Origin: Veillonella_A intestinalis
GTDB taxonomy: Bacteria; Bacillota; Negativicutes; Veillonellales; Veillonellaceae
NCBI RefSeq assembly: GCF_943192895.1
Contig: NZ_CALPCB010000006.1
Coordinates: forward strand, 114,828-178,827
Length of the DNA stretch: 64,000 bases
Reading direction: 5' to 3'
The position numbers and the translations under genes were made by a program. This document shows, one piece after another, positions 27,341-35,148 of the stretch. Each line of letters begins with the position of its first letter. Within the stretch, counting starts at the first letter, position 1. Below the pieces are notes generated by a model. The model ran no database searches. It was not told the origin of the DNA and saw only the letters and a list, made by a program, of their open reading frames with translations.

Positions 27341-28456
27341 TTATATGATTGCTTCTAGTAAAGCTTTAATATCACTTAAAGTAGGTACTCTCGGGTTAGC
27401 AGCCGTACAAGCATCAGCTAATGCAGCCTGAGCAATATCATCACTAGCAGCTAATACATCATTTGATTTAAACCCACATTCACTCAACGAAATAGGTACT
27501 TTTACGGTCTGCTGTAACTGCTTTATTTTTCTTACTAGTGCGGCAACTCCCATTCGCGGATTAGCCGAAGACGTCGCTCCAATAATATTTGCCAATCGAG
27601 TGTAACGTTTAGCCGCTTCACTCGTTGTTTGACTGCCATTAAAAGCCACAATATGAGGCAATAAAATCGCATTAATTCGGCCATGAGGAATATGAAAACG
27701 TCCACCAATTGCATGAGCCATACCATGATTCAAACCTAAATTAGTTAAATTAAATGCCATCCCAGCCATGCAAGAAGCTACATGCATTTGTTCTCTAGCC
27801 TCTACATTATCTCCATGCGTATAAGCTTCTGGCAAATATTTGAAAACAAGTTGAACTGCATATTCTACTAGAGCTTTAGCCATAACATTTTCATTAGAAG
27901 ATACATAGGACTCAATCAAATGAACTAATACATCCATACCTGTATCAGCCGTGATAGCTGGAGGTACACTCAAAACTAACCGTGTATCTAAAATTGCAAT
28001 ATTGGGTTGAATTTCATCAGTTACTATAGGGTGTTTTATGCCAGATTCAGCTACTGTAATAACTGAGAAATTAGTAACTTCTGAGCCAGTTCCACTTGTT
28101 GTAGGTACTGCTACAAACTCAATATTACGTGTATTATCAACTTGCTTACTAAAGTATAACATAGCTTTTGCAGCGTCTATAGCCGAACCGCCGCCAACAG
28201 CAATAATAACATCTGGTTTGCTCTCTAAAACACGATTCACGCCAGCTGCTACTACTTCAGTAGGTGGATCTGGTACAATGTCACTAAAAATTGTAACTTC
28301 AGTATGTTTTAAGTTTTCAATAACTTGGTTAATCATGCCTGACTGAACCATAAAAGGGTCTGTCACAACAAAACTTTTTTTCACGGGGAGATCACGAAGT
28401 CCTTGCAACACATCTGCCCCGACCCATAAGGTCGTAGGAAATTTTATTTTCTGCAT
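27341..28456 (-). CDS. eutG: Iron-containing alcohol dehydrogenase EutG
   Basis: 371 residues from the ATG at 28456 (AGGAG upstream); the frame open to 28504 adds 16 residues overlapping the leader terminator. NAD-binding GGGSAIDAAKAM, PTTSGTGSEVTNFSVIT, and metal ligands in TGMDVLVHLIES and HGMAHAIGGRFHIPHG are present. EutG reduces acetaldehyde to ethanol and recycles NADH inside the microcompartment. It is the first gene of the eutG-S-V-W unit and is preceded by an ANTAR-controlled terminator. Confidence 0.9.
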   Translation of the reverse strand: MQKIKFPTTLWVGADVLQGLRDLPVKKSFVVTDPFMVQSGMINQVIENLKHTEVTIFSDIVPDPPTEVVAAGVNRVLESKPDVIIAVGGGSAIDAAKAMLYFSKQVDNTRNIEFVAVPTTSGTGSEVTNFSVITVAESGIKHPIVTDEIQPNIAILDTRLVLSVPPAITADTGMDVLVHLIESYVSSNENVMAKALVEYAVQLVFKYLPEAYTHGDNVEAREQMHVASCMAGMAFNLTNLGLNHGMAHAIGGRFHIPHGRINAILLPHIVAFNGSQTTSEAAKRYTRLANIIGATSSANPRMGVAALVRKIKQLQQTVKVPISLSECGFKSNDVLAASDDIAQAALADACTAANPRVPTLSDIKALLEAII

Positions 28457-28486
28457 ACATGTTCTCCTGTTTAACAAACAAAAAAA

Positions 28487-28524
28487 GAAGCCTTCACGGA
28501 ACACACCTCTTCCGTTTAAGCTTC
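28487..28524 (-). terminator. Antitermination-controlled terminator upstream of eutG
   Basis: Minus-strand hairpin with outer stem GAAGC/GCTTC and inner stem ACGGAA/TTCCGT, followed immediately by TTTTTTTG. It lies just upstream of the eutG start and would block eutG-S-V-W unless relieved. Confidence 0.9.
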
Positions 28525-28553
28525 ATTGCAAACCATGTACGCCGTTGTACACG
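28514..28553 (-). promoter_or_regulatory. ANTAR (EutV) dual-hairpin site of eutG
   Basis: P1 at 28553-28534 is CGTGTAC[AACGGC]GTACATG, a seven-pair stem with a hexaloop of the AnnGnn type. P2, directly adjacent at 28533-28514, is GTTTGC[AATGAA]GCTTAAAC, a stem with a two-base bulge and again an A1/G4 loop. The 3' arm of P2 is part of the terminator's 5' arm, so folding of P1-P2 by EutV would prevent termination. Geometry matches known eut leaders of Enterococcus. Confidence 0.85.
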
Positions 28554-28572
28554 AATAACCTTATAACCATAA

Positions 28573-28599
28573 TTTATACTTTACCAAACAAAAAGTCAA
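28573..28599 (-). promoter_or_regulatory. Candidate eutG promoter
   Basis: TTGACT (28599-28594) and TATAAA (28578-28573) on the minus strand, spacer 15 bases, or TAAATT with 17. It lies just upstream of the dual hairpin and downstream of the decoy RNA, allowing separate transcription of eutG. Confidence 0.45.
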
Positions 28600-28750
28600 T
28601 GAATTTCATCATTTTTACTTATGCCTAATACGTATACATATCCTTTTTTTCGCATATTTCTTACGCATAATGCAGATGATTTATAAAACTACTAAAACAT
28701 TTAACTACTATAACCCTATTAAATAAAGGCTTTTATTTATAATATAACAA

Positions 28751-28777
28751 AAGAGCATGAATCACATCATGCTCTTC
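28751..28777 (-). terminator. 3' terminator of the AdoCbl-riboswitch RNA
   Basis: AAGAGCATGA (28751-28760) and TCATGCTCTT (28768-28777) form a ten-pair stem followed on the minus strand by TTGTTATATT. It ends the non-coding transcript before the eutG promoter. Confidence 0.85.
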
Positions 28778-28945
28778 ATTTTAATAAGGACAATACCTCA
28801 CTCCATTGTGTCTAATGTTTTCACCACTGAAAGCCTCGCATCATCCTTCACTGATTGCACTACCTTGTGCAAAACTAGACTAATACTGCCATTCAGTTCC
28901 TCGCATCAGACAATGAATTAGTAGCCCTTAAGGCCACAAAAACAA

Positions 28946-28972
28946 CATCCTGTCTTACCTCGAAACAGCATG
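28946..28972 (-). terminator. AdoCbl-responsive internal terminator
   Basis: Minus strand: outer CAT/ATG and inner CTGTTT/AGACAG pairs (one mismatch between them), loop CGAGGTA, followed by TTGTTTTTG. It sits directly after the aptamer and before the ANTAR hairpins, where ligand-induced termination would produce a short RNA lacking EutV-binding sites. Confidence 0.65.
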
Positions 28973-28974
28973 TG

Positions 28975-29055
28975 CGATGAAAATCACGAAAGACCTGACT
29001 TAGGCAAAGCCTTCACAGTGGCGGGACCGTGTTAGATTTTCACTAACTTCCATCG
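28975..29055 (-). promoter_or_regulatory. Cobalamin (AdoCbl) riboswitch aptamer
   Basis: The minus strand contains the conserved core ACGGTCCCGCCACTGTGA, the stem-loop GTTAG/CTAAC with GTGAAAAT before it, and AGTCAGG after it. A closing helix CGATG/CATCG lies at 29055-29051 and 28979-28975. The compact form resembles class II cobalamin aptamers. The B12-box region is less canonical after AGTCAGG. Confidence 0.9.
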
Positions 29056-29081
29056 ATGATTTCCATTTCTCTATTAATCTT

Positions 29082-29111
29082 ATAGTAATAGTAGCACATA
29101 TAATTTGCCAA
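29082..29111 (-). promoter_or_regulatory. Candidate promoter of the decoy RNA
   Basis: TTGGCA (29111-29106) and TACTAT (29087-29082), spacer 18, on the minus strand. The -35 hexamer lies in an inverted repeat TTGCC/GGCAA. Transcription would start near 29075, some 20 bases before the aptamer. Confidence 0.5.
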
Positions 29112-29149
29112 GGCAAGCGCCTGTCACATTAAACACCGCTAATGTATTT

Positions 29150-29719
29150 CTACTTTCCATTATGAAATACTTCAGCACTACGACTATAATATATGTCTTC
29201 ACGACCTTGTTTTGCATTGATATAACGAGCCAATGCATAAAAATAGTCAGAAAGTCGATTAACAAACATTACCAACTCTGACGACACTCTTGCGGTAGTT
29301 TGCAAACGAACTATCCTACGCTCTGCACGGCGAGCAATAGTACGAGCTACATGCATCATACTCGCTTCTGATGTGCCTCCTGGCAATATAAAACGATTGA
29401 TTTCCGGAGCCGCTTCTGTATACACATCAATCCGTTCTTCTAGCCAACTTACTGCCCCATCTGGTAATGTAAGCGAACGATCTAAAGATTCTGGTGTGGC
29501 TAAATCAGTTCCTACATCAAACAAAAAGTGTTGTAAATATTGCAACTCGCTTCTTTCAGCAACAAAGTCTTCACTAAATTGAGAGATTGCATACCCTACC
29601 CATGAATTTAATTCATCTATTGTGCCATAACTTTCAACTCGATCTGAATCTTTTGCCACAGCTACGCCCCCCACTAAGCGAGTCATACCTTTATCTCCAG
29701 TTTTTGTGTAAATACGCAT
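29150..29719 (-). CDS. pduO: Corrinoid adenosyltransferase, PduO type
   Basis: 189 residues with the PduO/MMAB signature start MRIYTKTGDKGMTRL, the region ESYGTIDELNSWVGYA and the ATP-contact stretch ARTIARRAERRIVRL, ending NRLSDYFYALARY. It transfers the adenosyl group of ATP to cob(I)alamin, making AdoCbl for EutBC. It lies outside the main eut operon, between the decoy RNA and divergent eutP. Its leader carries a terminator and ANTAR-type hairpins, which suggests EutV control. Confidence 0.94.
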   Translation of the reverse strand: MRIYTKTGDKGMTRLVGGVAVAKDSDRVESYGTIDELNSWVGYAISQFSEDFVAERSELQYLQHFLFDVGTDLATPESLDRSLTLPDGAVSWLEERIDVYTEAAPEINRFILPGGTSEASMMHVARTIARRAERRIVRLQTTARVSSELVMFVNRLSDYFYALARYINAKQGREDIYYSRSAEVFHNGK

Positions 29720-29771
29720 AAAAAGCTCCTTTCTTTATATACATCTAGGTATATTTAATAAACAAAATACC

Positions 29772-29796
29772 CTAATATAAATTAATCATATATTAG
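29772..29796 (-). terminator. Leader terminator of the adenosyltransferase gene
   Basis: Minus strand: CTAATATA, nine-base loop, TATATTAG, followed by GGTATTTTGTTT. It lies inside the leader, upstream of the ribosome binding site, so it is an attenuator rather than a gene end. Confidence 0.7.
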
Positions 29797-29827
29797 CTTC
29801 AATGCTGTTACTTACACCCCATTGTGT
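29795..29827 (-). promoter_or_regulatory. Candidate ANTAR dual hairpin in the adenosyltransferase leader
   Basis: Minus strand: P1 ACAC[AATGGG]GTGT at 29827-29814 and P2 AGC[ATTGAA]GCT at 29806-29795. Both loops have A1 and G4. P2 shares two bases with the 5' arm of the leader terminator and its loop resembles that of the eutG P2. The stems are short, so confidence is moderate. Confidence 0.6.
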
Positions 29828-29834
29828 TACTTTG

Positions 29835-29863
29835 ATAATACAAATAAGTAATCATTTTGTCAA
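29835..29863 (-). promoter_or_regulatory. Promoter of the adenosyltransferase gene
   Basis: TTGACA (29863-29858) and TATTAT (29840-29835) on the minus strand with an ideal 17-base spacer. The transcript would begin near 29828, right at the first ANTAR-type hairpin. Confidence 0.7.
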
Positions 29864-29886
29864 TTTCTTAATTTATATATTTCACT

Positions 29887-29914
29887 TATCTATTTACTTT
29901 TATCTATTTACTTT
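29887..29914. repeat. 14-bp tandem direct repeat upstream of eutP
   Basis: TATCTATTTACTTT occurs twice without a gap (29887-29900 and 29901-29914), about 95 bases before eutP. It might be a regulator binding site or just low-complexity AT sequence. Confidence 0.6.
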
Positions 29915-30008
29915 TTTATTAAATTGCGGTATCTTGAAATTACACACCAAATTAGACTCCTGTTTAACATTCCTTTTACAACTTAACTATTCATAAAAGG
30001 AGTGTCTT

Positions 30009-30443
30009 ATGAAAAAGATTATGTTTATTGGTCCTATTGGCGTTGGTAAAACAACACTCACTCAACGTATTCAAGGGGCTGACATTACTTATGCCAAAAC
30101 ACAAACTGTACAGTTTCATGACAATATTATTGATACCCCTGGTGAATTTGTACAACATAGGCTCATGTATAACGCTCTATTAGTAACCTCTGCTGAGGCT
30201 GACATTTTAGGCTTCCTTATCTCAGCCAAAGAAAAAGAGCAAATGTTTCCACCTGGGTTTGCTAGTCTTTTTAATAAACCAGCTATAGGAATTATTACCA
30301 AAATGGATCTAGCCGATGAAACAGATGATATTAACTATATTGAAGAACAACTGCTAATGACAGGAGCTTCTCCAATTTTCAAAGTAGGCGCTCACGATGA
30401 AACTGGTATAAAATCACTATTAAACTATTTAAATTCTTTATAA
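30009..30443 (+). CDS. eutP: EutP, small GTPase-fold protein of the eut system
   Basis: 144 residues with P-loop GPIGVGKTT at 8-16, DTPGE (switch II) and TKMDLAD as the guanine-specificity motif. EutP/PduV proteins associate with microcompartments, and acetate kinase activity has been reported for EutP. It is transcribed divergently from the adenosyltransferase gene with an AAAGGAG site. Unlike Enterococcus eutP, no terminator or ANTAR hairpin was seen upstream. Confidence 0.92.
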   Translation: MKKIMFIGPIGVGKTTLTQRIQGADITYAKTQTVQFHDNIIDTPGEFVQHRLMYNALLVTSAEADILGFLISAKEKEQMFPPGFASLFNKPAIGIITKMDLADETDDINYIEEQLLMTGASPIFKVGAHDETGIKSLLNYLNSL

Positions 30444-30450
30444 TAATAAA

Positions 30451-30477
30451 ACGAGTGATAACAAAGTTATCACTCGT
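30451..30477. terminator. Bidirectional terminator between eutP and gltS
   Basis: ACGAGTGATAAC (30451-30462) pairs with GTTATCACTCGT (30466-30477), with T-runs on both sides. It serves eutP on the plus strand and gltS on the minus strand. Confidence 0.92.
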
Positions 30478-30500
30478 TTTTTCATTGCACTACAACTACC

Positions 30501-31775
30501 TCAATGGGCAAAGTAATTAATAAACCACACAATACAAGGCAAGGCAAATAGGTCAATCAAGAAAGCCCCGCACAAAGGAACAATGAGGAATGCCTTGGTC
30601 GATGGGCCATATTTTTCAGTAACAGCCTTCATATTCGCCATCGCATTTGGTGTCGCCCCAAGGCCATGCCCTGCCATCCCCGCACACATAATTACGGCAT
30701 CGTAAGAACGACCAAGCATAGGGAATACTACATATAAACAATACAAAATCATGAAAAGTACTTGAGCACCTAAAACTACAAGCATTGGAATTGCTAAATC
30801 TACTAACTCCCAAAGTTTTAAGGTCATCAACGCCATAGACAAGAAGACACCTAAGCACACATCACCAATTAAATTAATTGTTGGCGTATGAAGTTTCACA
30901 ATTTTTAATTGATCATTAAGGTTTCGCAAAATTACGGCAAAGAACATAGCCCCTACATAACTTGGTAAAGCAATCCCTAGAGATCCTTTTAACCAAGATG
31001 CAACCCATAGGCCTACACTCATACAGATGGCAATTACACCACTATGAAGCAAGAAAGAATGCGCCGATACTTCATTTGTTACATATTCGCTTTCTTCTGC
31101 AGTAGACGTCTCAGCTTTAGCTGAAGTACTACCCTCAGTAGCAGTGCCCTCTACAGCTACGTCTTCTAATTCCGTAGAGTGCAAATTATATTTATTTAGT
31201 AAATGCTTCGCCATTGGCCCACCAATTAAGCCCCCTGAAACAAGACCAAAGGTAGCTGCCGCCATAGCAACGGCCGTTGCACCATAAACACCCATCGCTT
31301 CCACTTCAGGACCAAAGGCACCTGCCGCACCATGACCACCTTCCATAGATACAGCGCCCATAAGTACTCCTAGTAGAGGATCGATACCTAATACTTGGGC
31401 CAAAGAAGTACCAATTAAATTTTGCATTAAAGATAACAACGCACAGAAGAACCAATATACAAGTAGTAATTTACCACCTTGTTTTACTAAGCGTAAACTA
31501 GCTATCAAACCAATAGTGGTAAAGAACGCCAAACTAAAAGGCACTTGTAATAAGGTATCCATTTTTACAAGTAAAAGTCCGGACTGTTGTAATACTAGCA
31601 TAAGGATAGAAAATAATAAGCCCCCTGCTACTGGTGCAGGAATACAAAAACGACCTAAAATACTAATGCGATTTACTAGTACACGGCCAAACAATAATAG
31701 CAAAATAGCCAATGCTAGCGTAGCAATCATGTCTAGCTTAATGACTGGCACACCTTGCTCCCATAAAAATGACAT
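30501..31775 (-). CDS. gltS: Sodium/glutamate symporter, copy 1
   Basis: 424 residues, ten or more membrane segments, with GltS motifs FCIPAPVAGGLLFS, GAVSMEGGHGAAGAFGP and CAGMAGHGLGATPNAMANM. GltS imports glutamate with sodium. A hydrophilic, Glu/Thr/Ser-rich loop at about 200-235 splits the two halves. It lies downstream of a close paralogue in tandem and has an AAAGGAGG site. Confidence 0.93.
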   Translation of the reverse strand: MSFLWEQGVPVIKLDMIATLALAILLLLFGRVLVNRISILGRFCIPAPVAGGLLFSILMLVLQQSGLLLVKMDTLLQVPFSLAFFTTIGLIASLRLVKQGGKLLLVYWFFCALLSLMQNLIGTSLAQVLGIDPLLGVLMGAVSMEGGHGAAGAFGPEVEAMGVYGATAVAMAAATFGLVSGGLIGGPMAKHLLNKYNLHSTELEDVAVEGTATEGSTSAKAETSTAEESEYVTNEVSAHSFLLHSGVIAICMSVGLWVASWLKGSLGIALPSYVGAMFFAVILRNLNDQLKIVKLHTPTINLIGDVCLGVFLSMALMTLKLWELVDLAIPMLVVLGAQVLFMILYCLYVVFPMLGRSYDAVIMCAGMAGHGLGATPNAMANMKAVTEKYGPSTKAFLIVPLCGAFLIDLFALPCIVWFINYFAH

Positions 31776-31993
31776 ACCTTTGCCCTCCTTTGTGTAACTA
31801 CCCTAACATATATCACGCGGATATAATGTTTTAAATTTACTATTTACTAGCAAATTTAATTTTAATACGTCTAATATATTCTATCTTCATCTAAAATTCG
31901 TCTATTTTTAATTATAAGAGTCAAATTTTCCAATTTACTTTCAAACATACTCTTCAAATGAGCCTATGCTTTTATAGAAGAATTTTTATAAAG

Positions 31994-33307
31994 TTAATGG
32001 GCAAAATAATTAATGAACCATACGATACAAGGCACAGCAAATAAATCAACTAAGAATGCCCCGCACAATGGCACGATAAGGAAGGCCTTGGTAGATGGGC
32101 CAAACTGTTCCGTAACAGCTTTCATATTTGCCATCGCATTCGGTGTCGCCCCTAAACCATGACCAGCCATACCAGCACACATAATTACCGCATCATAGGA
32201 CTTTCCTAATAATGGGAAAGCAATAAATAAATTATAGATAATCATAAACACAACTTGAGAGCCTAAAATTAAGAGCATTGGTAACGCTAAATCAGCTAAT
32301 TCCCAAAGTTTTAAGGTCATCAACGCCATGGACAAGAAAATACCTAAGCATACATCACCAATAAGGCCAATTGTTGGTGTATGCAATTTAACAATTTTAA
32401 ACTGGTCGTTTACATTACGTAAAAGTACAGCAAAGAACATGCCTCCTACATAACTAGGTACAGCAATACCAAAGGCTGTTTTTATCCAAGATGCCAATTC
32501 CAAGCCTACCACCATACATAAGGCCACTAACGCACCATGAATAATAAACACATGCGCTGCCACTTCATAGGAAACTTCTTCCCCTTCTGCCATTTGTTCT
32601 TTTGCTTCTACTGTAGTAGCTTCTTCAATAGTCGTGGCATCACCAGGCTGCGTCTTTCGATCTAAAACCGGTTTGCCTTCAGCCGCTTTTTCTTCTTCAA
32701 CTTCAGTAGAATGTAAGTTATATTTTTGAATCAAAAAACGCGCAATTGGTCCCCCAATTAAGCCCCCTGAAACGAGGCCAAAAGTTGCCGCCGCCATAGC
32801 GACTGCGGTAGCACCATATACGCCCATAGCTTCTACTTCAGGCCCAAAAGCAGCCGCATTGCCATGGCCCCCTTCCATAGAAACAGCTCCCATTAGTACC
32901 CCAAGGAGTGGATCAAGACCTAATACTTCTGACCAAGTTACGCCAATCACATTTTGCATAAACGATAAAAAAGCACATAACGCCCAATAAAATAAAAGTA
33001 ACTTGCCACCTTTTTTTACTAATCGCAAACTAGCAATTAACCCAATTGTAGCAAAGAAAGCCAACATAAAGGGCGTTTGTAATAACGTATCCATTTTAAT
33101 TAATAAAATACCTGTTTGCTGTAAAATTAACATTAAGATGGAAAATAATACCCCCCCAGCTACAGGTGCAGGAATACAAAAACGACTTAGCAACGTAATA
33201 CGATTAACTAAATAACGCCCTAATAATAGTAGCAACATAGCTAATGCCAACGTAGCCAACATATCGAGCTGAATCACTGGAACACCTTGTTCCCATACAA
33301 AAGACAT
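31994..33307 (-). CDS. gltS: Sodium/glutamate symporter, copy 2
   Basis: 437 residues from the ATG at 33307 (AGGAGG seven bases upstream); the ATG at 33325 is inside the leader. It is highly similar to the downstream gltS along its whole length, with identical motifs such as CAGMAGHGLGATPNAMANM and the same ending CIVWFINYFAH. The main difference is a longer, Lys/Glu-rich central loop (about 200-255). About 200 bases separate the copies, and each has its own ribosome binding site. Confidence 0.93.
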   Translation of the reverse strand: MSFVWEQGVPVIQLDMLATLALAMLLLLLGRYLVNRITLLSRFCIPAPVAGGVLFSILMLILQQTGILLIKMDTLLQTPFMLAFFATIGLIASLRLVKKGGKLLLFYWALCAFLSFMQNVIGVTWSEVLGLDPLLGVLMGAVSMEGGHGNAAAFGPEVEAMGVYGATAVAMAAATFGLVSGGLIGGPIARFLIQKYNLHSTEVEEEKAAEGKPVLDRKTQPGDATTIEEATTVEAKEQMAEGEEVSYEVAAHVFIIHGALVALCMVVGLELASWIKTAFGIAVPSYVGGMFFAVLLRNVNDQFKIVKLHTPTIGLIGDVCLGIFLSMALMTLKLWELADLALPMLLILGSQVVFMIIYNLFIAFPLLGKSYDAVIMCAGMAGHGLGATPNAMANMKAVTEQFGPSTKAFLIVPLCGAFLVDLFAVPCIVWFINYFAH

Positions 33308-33576
33308 AGTAAGGCCTCCTAACAAAACTACAACACATTAATCATACCTGACAAACATACTATACATTACTTCTATACATAATATTATTTCTCCTGCTTG
33401 ATAATTAAATTTTTTAAAAATATAGAATATAGAATGTTTTAGCTAAATGTTACTTTCATGAAAACTGTACAAAATAATATATAATGCGTTATAATCATAT
33501 TAAAGTAACAGAAACTTCTGTTACTTATTTATATTTTCTCTCTATATGAGATTTTACATGGCAAGGAGGTTTTCAT

Positions 33577-33732
33577 ATGAAATTCTTATCGTCCACCGTA
33601 ACTACTGGCATTTCTTTTGGATCTGCCTTAGCTATGGTTATCAGCTATGCCAACTGGCATTCTATCCCTTGGGCTATTATCCACGGGATTTTTGGCTGGC
33701 TTTACGTTATCTACTATGCACTTTTCAAATAG
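33577..33732 (+). CDS. Small membrane protein of 51 residues
   Basis: The ATG at 33577 follows an AAGGAGG site at normal distance, and a strong terminator comes 25 bases after the stop. The protein begins MKFLSSTVTTGISFGSALAM and has two hydrophobic helices separated by YANWHSIPW, ending YVIYYALFK. It looks like a two-span or hairpin inner-membrane protein. I recall similar small uncharacterised proteins in Firmicutes but cannot assign a function. Confidence 0.8.
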   Translation: MKFLSSTVTTGISFGSALAMVISYANWHSIPWAIIHGIFGWLYVIYYALFK

Positions 33733-33756
33733 GCTACTCACGTATCTACATAACAC

Positions 33757-33796
33757 AAAAAGACTATCCTTGCCCTAGGTCAAGGATAGTCTTTTT
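33757..33796 (+). terminator. Terminator between the small membrane protein and the permease
   Basis: AAAAAGACTATCCTTG (33757-33772) pairs perfectly with CAAGGATAGTCTTTTT (33781-33796). It is symmetrical and can act on both strands, also ending the convergent permease transcript. Confidence 0.92.
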
Positions 33797-33864
33797 ATAT
33801 TAACCCATATATTATTTATAAATTGTAGCATTCCAAACAAGCTATTATCAGTCTGCCCTATAAT

Positions 33865-35148
33865 TTACATTTCATTACGACGGATTTTATCATAATTAAA
33901 TAAAATATTCAGTACCACTGCTGTTAAAGCACCTACTACGATACCACTTTCTAATAAAATCCGAATCGCCGATGGAAATTGAGCGAATAAATTAGGTGTC
34001 ACAGTTACACCAAGCCCTAACGTAATAGAACAAGCAGCAATAAGCATCGTATTTGAATCATTAAAATCAGCTTTTCCTAACATGCGAATCCCTGCAGAAC
34101 ACACCATGCCAAACATGGCAACCATGGCGCCCCCTAATACTGGGGTAGGAATAATCGTAGCTAACGCTGCAAATTTAGGCACTAAGCCTAAAATCACCAA
34201 TAAAATACCACATACTACAATGACTATACTATTTCGTACCTTAGATAGTTCTACTAAACCTACATTTTGTGAAAAGGTAGTATAAGGGAAGGAGTTAAAA
34301 ATACCACCAATAATAGATGCTAACCCCTCTGCCCGATATCCATGGGCTAAATCCTTAGGCGTCAATTTCCGCTCACAAATTTCACCAAGTGCTAAAAATA
34401 CCCCGGTAGACTCTACCATACTTACCATCGCTACAATTGTCATGGTAAGAATCGCACTAGCGTGAAACGTTGGCAAGCCAAAGTAAAACGGTTGTGGAAT
34501 ATGAGCCCATGAAGCTTCCATAACAGGAGTTAAATCAACAAGGCCTAAGCATAAAGCTAATAAAGTACCAAATACTAACCCTAGTAGCACAGAAATAGCT
34601 TGAATATAGCCTTTAAATACACGATTTAAAATCAAAATAAAAGCTAGTACCAGAAAGCCTAAGGTTAGATTTAAAACGCTTCCAAAATCAGGGCTCCCCT
34701 GACCACCAGCCAAATTATTCATAGCTACTGGCACTAAAGTTACCCCAATAACGGTTACGATGGAGCCCGTTACTACTGGCGGGAAAAATCTAACTAATTT
34801 ACCAAACCAATGGGAAATAAGAAATACAATAAGTCCAGAGGTAATAATAGCACCATAGATTGCACCCATGCCTAATTCCTTACCAATGGCAATCATAGGA
34901 AACACAGCGGTAAAGGTACAACCTAGTACAACCGGTAAACCAATACCAAAAAATCGGTTGCGCCAAACTTGCAATAATGTTGCAATCCCAGAGGTCAGTA
35001 AATCAGCCCCAATCAAATACGCAATCTGCATAGTGTCAAGGCCTAAACTACTACCTACAATAATAGGCACTATAACCGCCCCTGCATACATAGCTAATAC
35101 ATGTTGCAAACCTAAGAAAAAAGTTTGACTTTTTTGTAATTCCATCAT
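33865..35148 (-). CDS. NCS2-family purine permease (xanthine/uric-acid type)
   Basis: 427 residues, 12-14 predicted membrane segments. Family motifs include QHVLAMYAGAVIVPIIVG at the start and the NAT signature region FSQNVGLVELSKVRNS near 295-310. This pattern is closer to xanthine/urate permeases (PbuX/PucJK) than to uracil UraA, but specificity is not certain. The ATG overlaps the stop of the CGGC gene by four bases (ATGA), so both are made from one transcript. Confidence 0.88.
   Translation of the reverse strand: MMELQKSQTFFLGLQHVLAMYAGAVIVPIIVGSSLGLDTMQIAYLIGADLLTSGIATLLQVWRNRFFGIGLPVVLGCTFTAVFPMIAIGKELGMGAIYGAIITSGLIVFLISHWFGKLVRFFPPVVTGSIVTVIGVTLVPVAMNNLAGGQGSPDFGSVLNLTLGFLVLAFILILNRVFKGYIQAISVLLGLVFGTLLALCLGLVDLTPVMEASWAHIPQPFYFGLPTFHASAILTMTIVAMVSMVESTGVFLALGEICERKLTPKDLAHGYRAEGLASIIGGIFNSFPYTTFSQNVGLVELSKVRNSIVIVVCGILLVILGLVPKFAALATIIPTPVLGGAMVAMFGMVCSAGIRMLGKADFNDSNTMLIAACSITLGLGVTVTPNLFAQFPSAIRILLESGIVVGALTAVVLNILFNYDKIRRNEM

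Larger units (their letters stand above)
28745..29075 (-). ncRNA. eutX: EutX/Rli55-type decoy RNA: AdoCbl riboswitch plus ANTAR hairpins
   Basis: A transcript of about 330 bases with no ORF. In 5'-3' order on the minus strand: cobalamin aptamer (29055-28975); a terminator-like hairpin with T-run (28972-28937); hairpins with ANTAR-type loops, notably TTGCAC[AAGGTA]GTGCAA at 28872-28855 and TTTC[AGTGGT]GAAA at 28832-28819; and a final terminator. In Enterococcus EutX and Listeria Rli55, AdoCbl causes early termination, while without AdoCbl the full RNA binds and sequesters EutV. The order and position next to eutG match that model. Its own promoter is proposed at 29111-29082. Confidence 0.85.

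Noticed and set aside
29720..30008. ANTAR site controlling eutP on the plus strand
   Set aside because: No terminator precedes eutP on the plus strand; the AnnGnn loops occur only on the minus strand, in the adenosyltransferase leader.
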